Below, piece after piece: positions 1-7,580 of a stretch of 64,000 nucleotides of DNA; within the stretch, counting starts at the first letter, position 1; each line of letters starts with the position of its first letter. This stretch comes from Plantactinospora soyae (GTDB taxonomy: Bacteria; Actinomycetota; Actinomycetes; Mycobacteriales; Micromonosporaceae), in the NCBI RefSeq assembly GCF_014874095.1, contig NZ_JADBEB010000001.1:8618001-8682000 (forward strand), written 5' to 3'. Below the pieces are notes generated by a model, which saw only the letters and a list, made by a program, of their open reading frames with translations, was not told where the DNA came from and made no database searches. The position numbers and the translations under genes were made by a program.

Positions 1-276
1 CGCTACGTCGTGGTCTCCGAGGTCGTCGTCGAGGTGGAAAACGAATACCGACTTCGGGCGGCGGCCCTGGTCAAGCTGGACGCGGTGGCGGCCAGCACAC
101 CCGAGGGGCTGGAGCGGATGCGCACCCGGATCGAGGGTGACACCGCGGTCGCACTGGACTTCCTCACCGATCCGGCGGCCGCCATCGTCGGTGCCGACGG
201 CATCCGCACCCACGGCCACGGCATCCGGGTACGCAAGTACCTGCCCCGGGACGACGGCGACGGCTGCGCCGGCTGA
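1..276 (+). CDS. C-terminal end of an unidentified protein (truncated at window edge)
   Basis: An open frame runs in frame 1 from the first base to a TGA at 274-276, giving about 91 residues with normal high-GC codon use, so this is the end of a gene that starts outside the window. The fragment is hydrophilic and mostly helical in character, rich in Val, Ala, Glu and Asp, with a basic YLPRDDGDG tail. I see no catalytic motif, membrane segment or domain I can name. It converges on the thioesterase gene that ends at 350, so it probably belongs to the region beside the biosynthetic cluster rather than to it. Confidence 0.6.
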   Translation, partial: RYVVVSEVVVEVENEYRLRAAALVKLDAVAASTPEGLERMRTRIEGDTAVALDFLTDPAAAIVGADGIRTHGHGIRVRKYLPRDDGDGCAG

Positions 277-285
277 CGGCCGCCC

Positions 286-304
286 CGGGTCGCCATCGGA
301 CCCG
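286..304. terminator. Candidate terminator hairpin between convergent genes
   Basis: CGGGTC (286-291) pairs perfectly with GACCCG (299-304) across a 7-base loop, midway between the convergent ends of the left-edge gene and the thioesterase gene. It has no T-run, so this is only a position-supported candidate. Confidence 0.3.
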
Positions 305-349
305 CCCTCGGGACGGTACGGACCACGCGAACGCCACCGCCGCGACCGC

Positions 350-1111
350 CTACCGCCGGGGAAGGATTCGTTCGACTATCAGCGGTACCAGCCGATCGGC
401 CTGGTCGTCCAGATAGAAGTGGTCGCCGGGCAGCTCATGGACGTCGAGTCCCGCGCTGGTGTGCAACACCCAGTGGCGGGCGTCGGTGACGTTGAAGGTG
501 TGGTCGCGGTCTCCGACGATCGCGGTGATCGGAGCGCTCAACGGCTCGCCGGGCACGTACCGGTAGGTCTCGATCAGCCGCACGTCGCTGCGTACCATCG
601 GCAGCGCGATCTGTCGCAGCTCCTCGACCTCCAGCAGTTCCGCACCGCCACCGAGTTCCCGGACGTACGCGACCAGGCCCTCGTCGTCGCGCAGGTGAAT
701 CCCCCGCGAACGCCGCTGGGACGGAGCCGGCCCGGCCGAGGCGAACAACCGCAGCACCGAGATCGATTCGCTGGTCCGCAGGCGTCGCGCCACCTCGAAC
801 GCGACCACCGCACCCATGCTGTGGCCGAAGAGCGCCACCGGTCCGGAGATCGCCGGGGAGATGGCGGCGAGGATCTCGTCGACGAGGAGGTCCATCTCCT
901 CGATGCACGGCTCCCCGTAGCGGTTCTGCCGCCCCGGGTACTGGACCCCGATCACCTCGACCTCATCGGGCACGAGGTCGACCCACCTCCGGAACGACGT
1001 CGCGCCACCGCCCGCGTGCGGGAAGCAGAGCAGCCGTACCGCCGCTCGGGGCGCGGACCGGAAGCGCAGGAACCAGGAGCCGTTCGTCGTTTCCCGGACG
1101 TAGCTGGTCAC
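350..1111 (-). CDS. Type II (editing) thioesterase
   Basis: A 253-residue alpha/beta hydrolase of the GrsT/TEII family, which frees stalled or mis-primed acyl groups from carrier-protein phosphopantetheine arms in NRPS and PKS lines. The family N-terminal FPHAGG motif is at about 30-35, the nucleophile elbow GHSMG gives Ser98, VGDRD at about 199-203 gives the acid, and GDHF gives His231. Start: GTG at 1111, because GAAGGG lies ten bases upstream and the protein then has the usual TEII length; the same frame is open upstream but is a shadow of the regulator gene. It lies 50 bases after the SARP gene and is the last gene of the FAAL1-SARP-TEII unit. Function as an editing enzyme is inferred from family and context. 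Confidence 0.9.
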   Translation of the reverse strand: MTSYVRETTNGSWFLRFRSAPRAAVRLLCFPHAGGGATSFRRWVDLVPDEVEVIGVQYPGRQNRYGEPCIEEMDLLVDEILAAISPAISGPVALFGHSMGAVVAFEVARRLRTSESISVLRLFASAGPAPSQRRSRGIHLRDDEGLVAYVRELGGGAELLEVEELRQIALPMVRSDVRLIETYRYVPGEPLSAPITAIVGDRDHTFNVTDARHWVLHTSAGLDVHELPGDHFYLDDQADRLVPLIVERILPRR

Positions 1112-1161
1112 CGATGGAAGACCCTTCTGCTCGGCCGGGCGGGTGCTGCCCGGACGGCCGG

Positions 1162-3036
1162 TCACCCGTTCTCCCCGGAGATCGTGCCGGAGCGGCTGCC
1201 GAACGCCCGGTCCAGCGCCGCGTACCGCTCGTCGGCGGTCTCCTCGTCGGCGGCCCGCTCCAGGGCGAGCGCCCGAACGAGGTCGTGGAAGAAGTAGCGG
1301 ACCTGACTCGCGCCGTCGACCTGGGCCACGTCGAGCAGCCGCGCGTCGACCAGTTGTTCGAGTAGTTCCCGCGCGGTGGCGAGCGTGACGTCGAGCAGCA
1401 CGGCGGCGGTCCAGATGGCGAACCGTGGCACGTCCAGGAGCGCCAACAGCCGAAAGGCCCGCCGGGCGGCCTCGCCCAGGCCCTGGAGGCTCAACGCCAC
1501 GCTCGCCCGGACCTCCAGGTCGGCGATCCGCAGTTCGTCGAGGCGTCGGCGCTGGCTGGACAGCCGGTCGGCGAGCCGGGCCAGCCGCCAGTACGGCTTC
1601 GCGGTGAGCCGGGCACCCGCGATGCGTACGCCGAGCGGCAGGTGACCGCAGAGTTGGACGATCCGTTCCGCGGCCTCGGGTTCGGCGGCCACCCGGGACG
1701 CACCGACGATCTTGGAGAGCAGTTCCAGCGCCTGTACGTGTTCGAGGACGTCCAGGTCGATCAGGGGTACGCCCTCCAGCGCCGCCAGCCGGGCCCGGCT
1801 CGTCACCATCGCCGCACAGGTCGGACTGTCCGGCAGCAGCGGACGTACCTGCTGCTCGCTCGCGGCGTTGTCGAGCAGCATCAGCACCCGTCGCCCGGCC
1901 AGCCGGCTCCGGTAGAGCTGGACCCGCTCGGGCATCGTCGCCGGGATGGTGGCCGGATCCGAGCCCAGGGCCCGGAGGATTGTCACCAGCAGGTCGGAAG
2001 GGTCGGCGGGCTGCGGGCCGGCACCGCGCAGGTCCACGTAGACCTGACCGTCCGGGTACGACGACCGCAGCAGGTGCCCGACGTGGATCGCCAACGTGGT
2101 CTTGCCCAGCCCGGCCATCCCGCCGATCACGCAGGCGAGCCGCTGGCCCCCGCTGTCGGCCCGGGTACGCAGCAGCGCGGTCACCTGCGCGGCCTCCCGG
2201 TCCCGGCCGGTGAAGTCCGCCACGTCGGGGGGCAGTCGGGCCGGCAGCGGCTCCGACGAAGGCCGTCCACCGAGGATCCGGGGCTCCGCCACCGGAACGT
2301 TGAGCGAGGCGTCGGCGGCCAGGATCGACTTGTGCAGGTCCTGGAGTTCGCGTCCCGGGTCGATGCCGAGCTCGTCGGCCAACGAGTGCCGGTAGTCCTG
2401 GTAGCTGGCCAGCGCGTCCGCCTGCCGGCCGCACCGGTACAGCGTAAGCATGAGCTGGCCACGGAACTGCTCCCGCAGCGGATCCGCGGCGATCAGCCCG
2501 GTCAGTTCGACGACCAGGCGGCCGTGGGAACCGAGGGCCAGCTCCGCGTCGATCCGGTCACCGAGCGCGGCGAGCCGCGCCTCCTCGAGCCGGGGTCGCT
2601 CCGCGTCGCTGAGATACTCGGTCACGCCGGCCAGCGCGGGGCCGCGCCACATGGCGAGGGCGGACCGCAACGCCTCGGCGGCCTCCTCGAACCGTCCCTC
2701 GGCCAACGCGTCCCGGCCCTGCGCCGCGAGCTGCTCGAAGCGCACCAGGTCGAACTGGTTCGGCGTGACCCGCAGCACGTATCCGGGCCGCTGCCGGACG
2801 ATCTCCGCGTCCGGCGCGAGCTTGGCCCGTAGTCGGGAGACGTAGGTCTGGATCTGCGCGGCGGCCGTCACCGGCGGGTCCTCACCCCAGAGCACGACGG
2901 CGAGTCGCGAGTCCGAGACCACCCGGCCACGGGCGAGCAGCAGCGCGGCGAGCACGGTACGCACCTTGGACGCGCTGAGGTCGATCGGCCCCGTCGAGTC
3001 GAGCACCTCGACGTTCCCGAGAATTCGAAATTCCAT
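1162..3036 (-). CDS. AfsR/SARP-family pathway-specific activator (DNA-binding + BTAD + NB-ARC)
   Basis: A 624-residue transcriptional activator. The N-terminus (MEFRILGNVEV) begins an OmpR-like winged-helix DNA-binding domain (about 1-95), followed by a bacterial transcriptional activation domain (about 96-240, with SLADELGIDPG typical of SARPs). An NB-ARC/STAND ATPase follows, with a P-loop GGMAGLGKTT near residue 300 and a LMLLDNA Walker-B-like strand. The TPR array of full AfsR (about 1000 aa) is absent. Start: ATG at 3036, with GGAG six bases upstream and the family-typical N-terminus; an ATG at 3135 overlapping the stop of the preceding gene would add 33 residues. SARPs bind direct repeats with 11-bp spacing just upstream of -10 boxes, and such repeats precede four operons here (7.5, 31.6, 42.4 and 58.9 kb), so this protein is the likely master activator (inference). 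Confidence 0.92.
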   Translation of the reverse strand: MEFRILGNVEVLDSTGPIDLSASKVRTVLAALLLARGRVVSDSRLAVVLWGEDPPVTAAAQIQTYVSRLRAKLAPDAEIVRQRPGYVLRVTPNQFDLVRFEQLAAQGRDALAEGRFEEAAEALRSALAMWRGPALAGVTEYLSDAERPRLEEARLAALGDRIDAELALGSHGRLVVELTGLIAADPLREQFRGQLMLTLYRCGRQADALASYQDYRHSLADELGIDPGRELQDLHKSILAADASLNVPVAEPRILGGRPSSEPLPARLPPDVADFTGRDREAAQVTALLRTRADSGGQRLACVIGGMAGLGKTTLAIHVGHLLRSSYPDGQVYVDLRGAGPQPADPSDLLVTILRALGSDPATIPATMPERVQLYRSRLAGRRVLMLLDNAASEQQVRPLLPDSPTCAAMVTSRARLAALEGVPLIDLDVLEHVQALELLSKIVGASRVAAEPEAAERIVQLCGHLPLGVRIAGARLTAKPYWRLARLADRLSSQRRRLDELRIADLEVRASVALSLQGLGEAARRAFRLLALLDVPRFAIWTAAVLLDVTLATARELLEQLVDARLLDVAQVDGASQVRYFFHDLVRALALERAADEETADERYAALDRAFGSRSGTISGENG

Positions 3037-3134
3037 CTTTCTCCAGAGGGAGTGGCGGTCCGGGTCCGCTCCACCCGAACGGGTCGAGGGCGGGGTCTGC
3101 CGGGACACGACGAGTTGCGTTCCGCCGGAGCTCA

Positions 3135-4925
3135 TCAGGAGTCCCTGCCGTGGGTCATCACGAGCCGGGATCCGGTGGCGCGGTAGCGGCGAGCCGTCTC
3201 GACGTCGAGGTCCTCGTAGACCGGATCCAGGGCGTCCGCCATGAACAGCTCCCGCATGAGTTCCCGCTGGACGTTGCCGTCGGCGGACATCCGTACCTTG
3301 CCCGGCCGCAGGAACACCACGTTGGCCACCCGGACCCCGAAACACCGGCCCAGCCAGGCCTTGACGCTCTGGGCCAGGCCCGGCAACGAGGTGCCGTCCG
3401 TGGGCTCCAGCCGCACCTCGTGCAACACGACGATCTCCTGCCGGGGCGAGGGCACCGAGAAGACCGTGCCGGTCAGGTCGGCGAAGCGGGTGCTGGAGTT
3501 GCGGACGACCTTCTCCATGTCGTGCGGGTACAGGCTCCGCCCGCCGATGACGAGCATCTCCAGCATCCGGCCGAGCACGTACAGCTCCGAGGCGACGCAG
3601 ACACCGAGGTCGCCGGTACGCAGGTAGCCCGCCTCCCCGTCGGCCGTGGTCGCCTGGAAGACGCGGGCGGTCTCGACCTCCCGGCGCCAGTAGCCCCGGG
3701 CCACGCTCCGGCCCCGGATCCAGATCTCGCCGAGGCGCCCGTCGGGCAGCACCGCACTCGTGTCCGGATCGACAATTCTCACGTCGAGACCATTGACCGT
3801 GCCGCTGCTGACGAGTGATCGACCGGCGGCGTCCGCGACGGCGGGCAGCAGGATGTTCTGCTCGAGCCGGCTCGGATCGAATCTCTCGACAACTAGCGGT
3901 CGACCGGGGCGGGTACCGGAAACGAACAACGTCGACTCGGCGACGCTGTAGCCGGCCCGCAGCGAGTCGCGACGGAATCCGGCCGACTCGAAACGGTCGG
4001 CGAATTCGACGACCGGCTCCGGCTCGATGGGCTCGGCACCGCCGACACAGGCGTGTTCCCACCGGGACAGGTCCAGCCCTCTGACCTGCTCGTCGGTCAA
4101 CTCCCGGGCGCACAGGCGATAGGCGAAATCAGGGGCGGAGCTGAGGCGGATATCGTATTTGTCGATAGCCTTCAACCACCGCCACGGCTCCTCGAAGAAA
4201 TCGTCGGTCGACAGGAGCACCGCCGTGGAACCACGATACAGCGGCTCCAGCAGCATTCCGATGAGGCCGGGCCCCTCGTGCAATGTCAGCCAACTGAGGA
4301 AACGGTCTTCCGGGGTCAGGCCGAGAGCGTTCTCGAATACACCGAAGTTGTGGACCAGATTCTCATGACTGATCATCACTCCCTTCGGGTCACTGGTCGA
4401 TCCGGTGGTGTACTGCAGAAGCGCCAGAGTGGCCGGGCCGATATGTGGCAACCCTTCGCGGAAGCCCAACTCCGGGCCGCCCTGGTCCGTCAGGTCGGTG
4501 GCGGTGCAGAGCAGCCGGTCCAGTCCGTCCTGGCTCATCCAGTCGGAGACGGCGACCAGGCTGGCACTGTCGGTGAGGACAATGCGTGGATCCGAGTCCA
4601 GCGCGATCCCGGTGGCCCGCATCAGGTGATGCTTGCCCCCATCGGGTAAAGGCGCCGGGACGGGAACCACTCCGGCATACATGCAACCCAAAAGACTCTT
4701 GACGAAGTCGATGCCGGCCGAGTACAGCAGCAGGGCGCGGTCACCGGGGCAACAACGGTCCCGCAATCGCCCGGCCAGCGCTCGGGCCGCTCGGTCCAGT
4801 TGCCCGTAGGACAACGATTCCGAACGTTCCTCGCGTTCTTCCCAACCCAGGAAGACAACCGCCTCCCGGCCCGGATCCTCGCGCGCATGTTGAGCGACCC
4901 GGTCCACCAAACTTTCGATTCCCAC
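3135..4925 (-). CDS. Fatty acyl-AMP ligase-like protein 1, probably catalytically impaired
   Basis: A member of the FAAL branch of the ANL superfamily, normally activating a fatty acid as acyl-AMP for transfer to an ACP. TTGSTSDPKGV (P-loop) and TGDLG are intact. Several FAAL signature positions differ from the second FAAL in this window (40488-42305). The HDMG segment reads HEGPG, the A5 motif reads AGYSVAEST instead of TYGLAEAT, GRxKE reads GRMLE, and the C-terminal SGKIQR reads ADGNVQR, losing the lysine needed for adenylation. It may be inactive, regulatory or specialised. Start: GTG at 4925, with GGGGGGA upstream and a fit to the paralogue's N-terminus. A GTG at 5042 in the same frame lies only about 8 bases after the predicted TSS and would add 39 residues of unremarkable composition. 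Its stop is one base from a possible upstream start of the SARP gene. Confidence 0.85.
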   Translation of the reverse strand: MGIESLVDRVAQHAREDPGREAVVFLGWEEREERSESLSYGQLDRAARALAGRLRDRCCPGDRALLLYSAGIDFVKSLLGCMYAGVVPVPAPLPDGGKHHLMRATGIALDSDPRIVLTDSASLVAVSDWMSQDGLDRLLCTATDLTDQGGPELGFREGLPHIGPATLALLQYTTGSTSDPKGVMISHENLVHNFGVFENALGLTPEDRFLSWLTLHEGPGLIGMLLEPLYRGSTAVLLSTDDFFEEPWRWLKAIDKYDIRLSSAPDFAYRLCARELTDEQVRGLDLSRWEHACVGGAEPIEPEPVVEFADRFESAGFRRDSLRAGYSVAESTLFVSGTRPGRPLVVERFDPSRLEQNILLPAVADAAGRSLVSSGTVNGLDVRIVDPDTSAVLPDGRLGEIWIRGRSVARGYWRREVETARVFQATTADGEAGYLRTGDLGVCVASELYVLGRMLEMLVIGGRSLYPHDMEKVVRNSSTRFADLTGTVFSVPSPRQEIVVLHEVRLEPTDGTSLPGLAQSVKAWLGRCFGVRVANVVFLRPGKVRMSADGNVQRELMRELFMADALDPVYEDLDVETARRYRATGSRLVMTHGRDS

Positions 4926-5056
4926 CCGCCATTCCCCCCAATATTGCCTGCGGAGAGTGTGGCCACCCACGTCGGGACGCCGATTCAGCGGCAGATCCTC
5001 GGCGACGACGACCGCGGACGCCACATCTCCCCAAACGCTCACGGACGGTTCCGCTT

Positions 5057-5085
5057 ACAGTATCGGGGCCGGCATATTCAATCAA
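5057..5085 (-). promoter_or_regulatory. Sigma-70-like promoter of the FAAL1-SARP-TEII unit
   Basis: On the minus strand TTGATT (5085-5080) and TACTGT (5062-5057) are separated by exactly 17 bases, close to a housekeeping promoter. Predicted transcription begins near 5050. Unlike the other cluster operons, no RTAT-N7-RTATRG repeat was found here, so the regulator's own unit may be controlled differently. Confidence 0.5.
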
Positions 5086-5160
5086 GTCAGGTTCGAGACA
5101 GCGATAAGAACTTCCCGCGAAAGATGTGGGAAATCGCCCCGCTGCTAATCAAGCCACTAC

Positions 5161-5237
5161 CTTTACTACCGTAAAGTAACCTGGGCCCGTTGCCGGAATG
5201 TCCCGCCTACCAGGGCAATTAGCCCGGTCTGCCGGGC
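5161..5237. promoter_or_regulatory. Inverted repeats in the 4926-5469 intergenic region
   Basis: The gap between FAAL1 and the dioxygenase operon is about 540 bases, lower in GC than its surroundings, and holds no gene. It carries CTTTAC-TACC-GTAAAG (5161-5176, perfect 6-bp arms) about 75-90 bases upstream of the predicted FAAL1 promoter -35, and GCCCGG-TCTG-CCGGGC (5222-5237, perfect arms). The first could be an operator and the second a hairpin terminator or attenuator. No function is shown by sequence alone. Confidence 0.35.
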
Positions 5238-5409
5238 AGGTTCCCGTCCCTTTGCTGACGCAAACATATAGTCGGTCGTCGTCAGGAGGGACTCCCGGTC
5301 CCTAGAAGATAGCCACCAGTTTCACTACTCACCCGTAGTCGGGCGAAAGTGACGCGTCGATGGGTAGCCGCATCGAACGGACCGAGCGTAGCGGAGAGAC
5401 ACAAGCGGA

Positions 5410-5454
5410 AAGCCCGCCCGGAGGCACCGTGACGGTGCGTCCCCGGACGGGCTT
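5410..5454 (-). terminator. Hairpin terminator after the dioxygenase operon
   Basis: AAGCCCGCCCGG (5410-5421) pairs with CCGGACGGGCTT (5443-5454) with one mismatch, and the interior contains a second perfect hairpin, GCACCGT-G-ACGGTGC. It starts 16 bases beyond the stop at 5470, as expected for a rho-independent terminator of the minus-strand dioxygenase pair. Confidence 0.65.
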
Positions 5455-5469
5455 GATGGCGTGACGGAG

Positions 5470-6420
5470 TCAGCCGTTCGACAGCTCGGCCATCGCCACC
5501 GCGATCTGTCGCGGGCCGGTGAACGGCTCGCGGCCGTGCGCGGCGAGCATGTTGTCGACCACCAGGATGTCGTCGAGCTGCCAGTCGAACCGGACCGTCG
5601 CCGCCCGGTAGCAGTCCCGCAGATGCGCGACCACCTCGTCCGGAATCCGGCCACCGTCGCCGTAGTACGTGTTCGTCGGCAGGTCCTCGGGGTCGAACAT
5701 CTCCAGGATGCCCTCCCGCACGTCGCTGGGCAGGGTCGTCACGTGGAAGAACGTCGCGTGGTTGAACCACACCGTCTCGCCGCTGACCGGATGCGTGTGC
5801 ACCGCCCGGCGGACCGCGCGGGTACGAAGGTGGTCGCCGTCCAGCCACTCCGTCTGAATGCCGTTGGCCCCGCAGTACGCGGTGACCGCGGCCCGGTCAT
5901 CGGTGTTGAAGATCTGCTGCCAGGCGGTGCCGAACTGCCCGTGGAAGTTCCGGACCACCATCCAACCGCGCCGGACGAACTCCTCGCGGATCGTCGGGTC
6001 GACCGCCCGGTACACCCGCCGGATGTCGGCCAGCGGGGTCGCGCCCCGGGTCAGGGGTGCCTGCCGGCAGTAGAAGTACAGCGTCAGCGGCCAGGCCGCC
6101 TGGTAGGAGTTCTCGTTGTGCAGGAAGATCTCCTCGTCCGGCGGATAGTCCGTCGAGGTGTAGACCTGCCCCTTGATGGTGCTCCGCGGCGAGGACCGCT
6201 CGGAGTACGTCAGCGGCGGGCCGGACAGCGCGCGTACCACCGCGTCGAAACCGTCGACCCCGCCGATCGGAAAGCCGCGCAGCAGGATCGCTCCCCGCTC
6301 GCCGAGGATCTTCCGGAGACTGGCGCGCTCGCTCCGGATCAGCTCCTCGATCCCGGCTCCGCCAGCCTCCCGGCTGACCGTGAACGGCATCGTCCCAACA
6401 TCCTGCGCAGAGATAGTCAT
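5470..6420 (-). CDS. SyrP/TauD-type Fe(II)/2-oxoglutarate dioxygenase 1
   Basis: A 316-residue non-haem iron dioxygenase of the TauD/TfdA superfamily, closest in feel to SyrP-type enzymes that beta-hydroxylate amino acids bound to NRPS carrier proteins. The metal triad reads His101-x-Glu103 (FLHNENSY) and His295 (AAHGREPF), and Arg304 (FTGPR) is placed to bind 2-oxoglutarate. Glu in place of Asp in the HxD triad is seen in this subfamily. It lies 50 bases after a paralogue (6471-7412) and shares a promoter with it. In this cluster the most likely substrate is an Asn-like or Gln-like residue, or a Thr/Ser-like side chain, on the NRPS (inference). Start: ATG at 6420. Confidence 0.85.
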   Translation of the reverse strand: MTISAQDVGTMPFTVSREAGGAGIEELIRSERASLRKILGERGAILLRGFPIGGVDGFDAVVRALSGPPLTYSERSSPRSTIKGQVYTSTDYPPDEEIFLHNENSYQAAWPLTLYFYCRQAPLTRGATPLADIRRVYRAVDPTIREEFVRRGWMVVRNFHGQFGTAWQQIFNTDDRAAVTAYCGANGIQTEWLDGDHLRTRAVRRAVHTHPVSGETVWFNHATFFHVTTLPSDVREGILEMFDPEDLPTNTYYGDGGRIPDEVVAHLRDCYRAATVRFDWQLDDILVVDNMLAAHGREPFTGPRQIAVAMAELSNG

Positions 6421-6470
6421 GAACCGGCCCTTCGAAACAGATCGCGGGCGCGCACCAGGGCGACGCGCGC

Positions 6471-7412
6471 TCAGTCGGACATGGCCACCAGGACCCGGCG
6501 ACGCCCGGTGAACGGTCGCCGGCCGTGGCCGACCAGTACGTTGTCGATGAGCAGCACGTCGCCCTGGCGCCAGTCGACGTTCACGGCGGAGGCCAGTCCA
6601 CGGTCGCGGACCTGGATGACGTACTCGTCCGGGATCGGGCTGCCGTCGGCGAAGCTCACCGACTGGGGCAGCTCGTCAACCGGCAGCACCTCGGCCAGCG
6701 ACTTGGCGGTGTCGTCGCCCAGCGCCGCCGGATGCCACTGATCGGACTGGTTGAACCACACCTCGACCCCGGTGACCGGGTGTCGGGTGGTGGACGGACG
6801 GTCCTGGGTCACCCGCAGGCCACCGTCGGGCTTCCACTCCCAGCTCGCCTTGGTACTGCCGAGGAACGCCTCGACCTCGTCGCGGTCGGAGGTCTCGAAG
6901 GTCTCCTGCCAGCTCTTGCCGAAGCCGAACCCGTCGTGCAGGTTCTGGGTGTACCGGACCCCGTGCGCGTACGCCGCGCGCACCTCCGGGTCGAGGGCGG
7001 CGAGCCACCGTACGCCGTCGACCACCGGAGTGGCGCCACCGGTCTCGGCCGCCTTGGCGCAGAAGAACATCAGCCGCGCCGGCCACTGGTGCGCGTACGA
7101 CAGCTCGTTGTGCATCGAGATGGTGAACTCGGGCGGGTACTCGGTCGAGGTGTAGACGTTCTTGCCGACCTTGGTACGCGGCGAGTTGCCGTGCACGTAC
7201 GCCAGGCGGTTCGGCAGTAACTGGTCCATGACCTGGTCGAGCGTCTCCTCCGTCACCTGGAAGCCACGGAAGACCAGCGCCTTCTCGGCGCTGAGCAACG
7301 CGGCCAGGTCCGGCAGGGCCGAGAGGTGGTCGACCAGCCCTTCCGGGCTCGCGGCGACCCCGGCGGTGGCCGGGTCGATCTCCGTCGGTCTCCAGGCCTG
7401 GTGATCATCCAT
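6471..7412 (-). CDS. SyrP/TauD-type Fe(II)/2-oxoglutarate dioxygenase 2
   Basis: A 313-residue paralogue of the neighbouring enzyme and first gene of the two-gene unit. The iron triad is His101-x-Glu103 (SMHNELSY) and His296 (VGHGRRPF), with an FTGRRR arginine pair for 2-oxoglutarate. The start is ATG at 7412, chosen because AAGGGAG sits six bases upstream and the same YTSTEYPP block then falls at the same residue position as in the paralogue (about 87-94); the frame is open a further 36 codons upstream with no such site. It is preceded by the promoter at 7508-7540. Two hydroxylases with different sequences suggest two modified positions or successive oxidations. Confidence 0.87.
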   Translation of the reverse strand: MDDHQAWRPTEIDPATAGVAASPEGLVDHLSALPDLAALLSAEKALVFRGFQVTEETLDQVMDQLLPNRLAYVHGNSPRTKVGKNVYTSTEYPPEFTISMHNELSYAHQWPARLMFFCAKAAETGGATPVVDGVRWLAALDPEVRAAYAHGVRYTQNLHDGFGFGKSWQETFETSDRDEVEAFLGSTKASWEWKPDGGLRVTQDRPSTTRHPVTGVEVWFNQSDQWHPAALGDDTAKSLAEVLPVDELPQSVSFADGSPIPDEYVIQVRDRGLASAVNVDWRQGDVLLIDNVLVGHGRRPFTGRRRVLVAMSD

Positions 7413-7507
7413 CGAACTCTCCCTTCGAGGGGACTCCCGCGGGGCTGGAGACCGGTAGCGGGAATCAGAAGGTGATGCGTCGTCGACGCAACCGTCATCT
7501 AGCTTCA

Positions 7508-7540
7508 AGAATGCGGGCAAGATCTATACTTTTCCGATAC
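7508..7540 (-). promoter_or_regulatory. SARP-type promoter A (dioxygenase operon)
   Basis: Minus strand: GTAT-CGGAAAA-GTATAG (7540-7524), a direct repeat with 11-bp spacing, then ten bases, then CATTCT (7513-7508) as a -10 box (NANNNT). Three other operons in the window carry the same arrangement. A transcript starting near 7501 would have a leader of about 90 bases before the ATG at 7412. Confidence 0.65.
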
Positions 7541-7549
7541 TCCGGCCAT

Positions 7550-7567
7550 CCGCGGCCATGGCCGCGG
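7550..7567. terminator. Perfect 18-base palindrome after the MFS gene
   Basis: CCGCGGCC-ATGGCCGCGG is a perfect palindrome lying 13 bases beyond the MFS stop (7581) and just upstream of promoter A. It has no T-tract, so it could be a loop-poor terminator of the NRPS operon or a protein-binding site; the position favours the first. Confidence 0.4.
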
Positions 7568-7580
7568 GCATCGGGGTCCG

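Noticed and set aside
1162-4113. Extended 983-codon version of the regulator
   Set aside because: The upstream part overlaps FAAL1 antiframe and reads as Arg/Gly/Pro-rich non-protein; the MEFRILG start at 3036 has a ribosome binding site and the family N-terminus.
7412-7520. Extended N-terminus of dioxygenase 2 (start 7520)
   Set aside because: The extra 36 residues lie across the 5' leader just after promoter A and lack similarity to the paralogue; ATG 7412 has a strong ribosome binding site.
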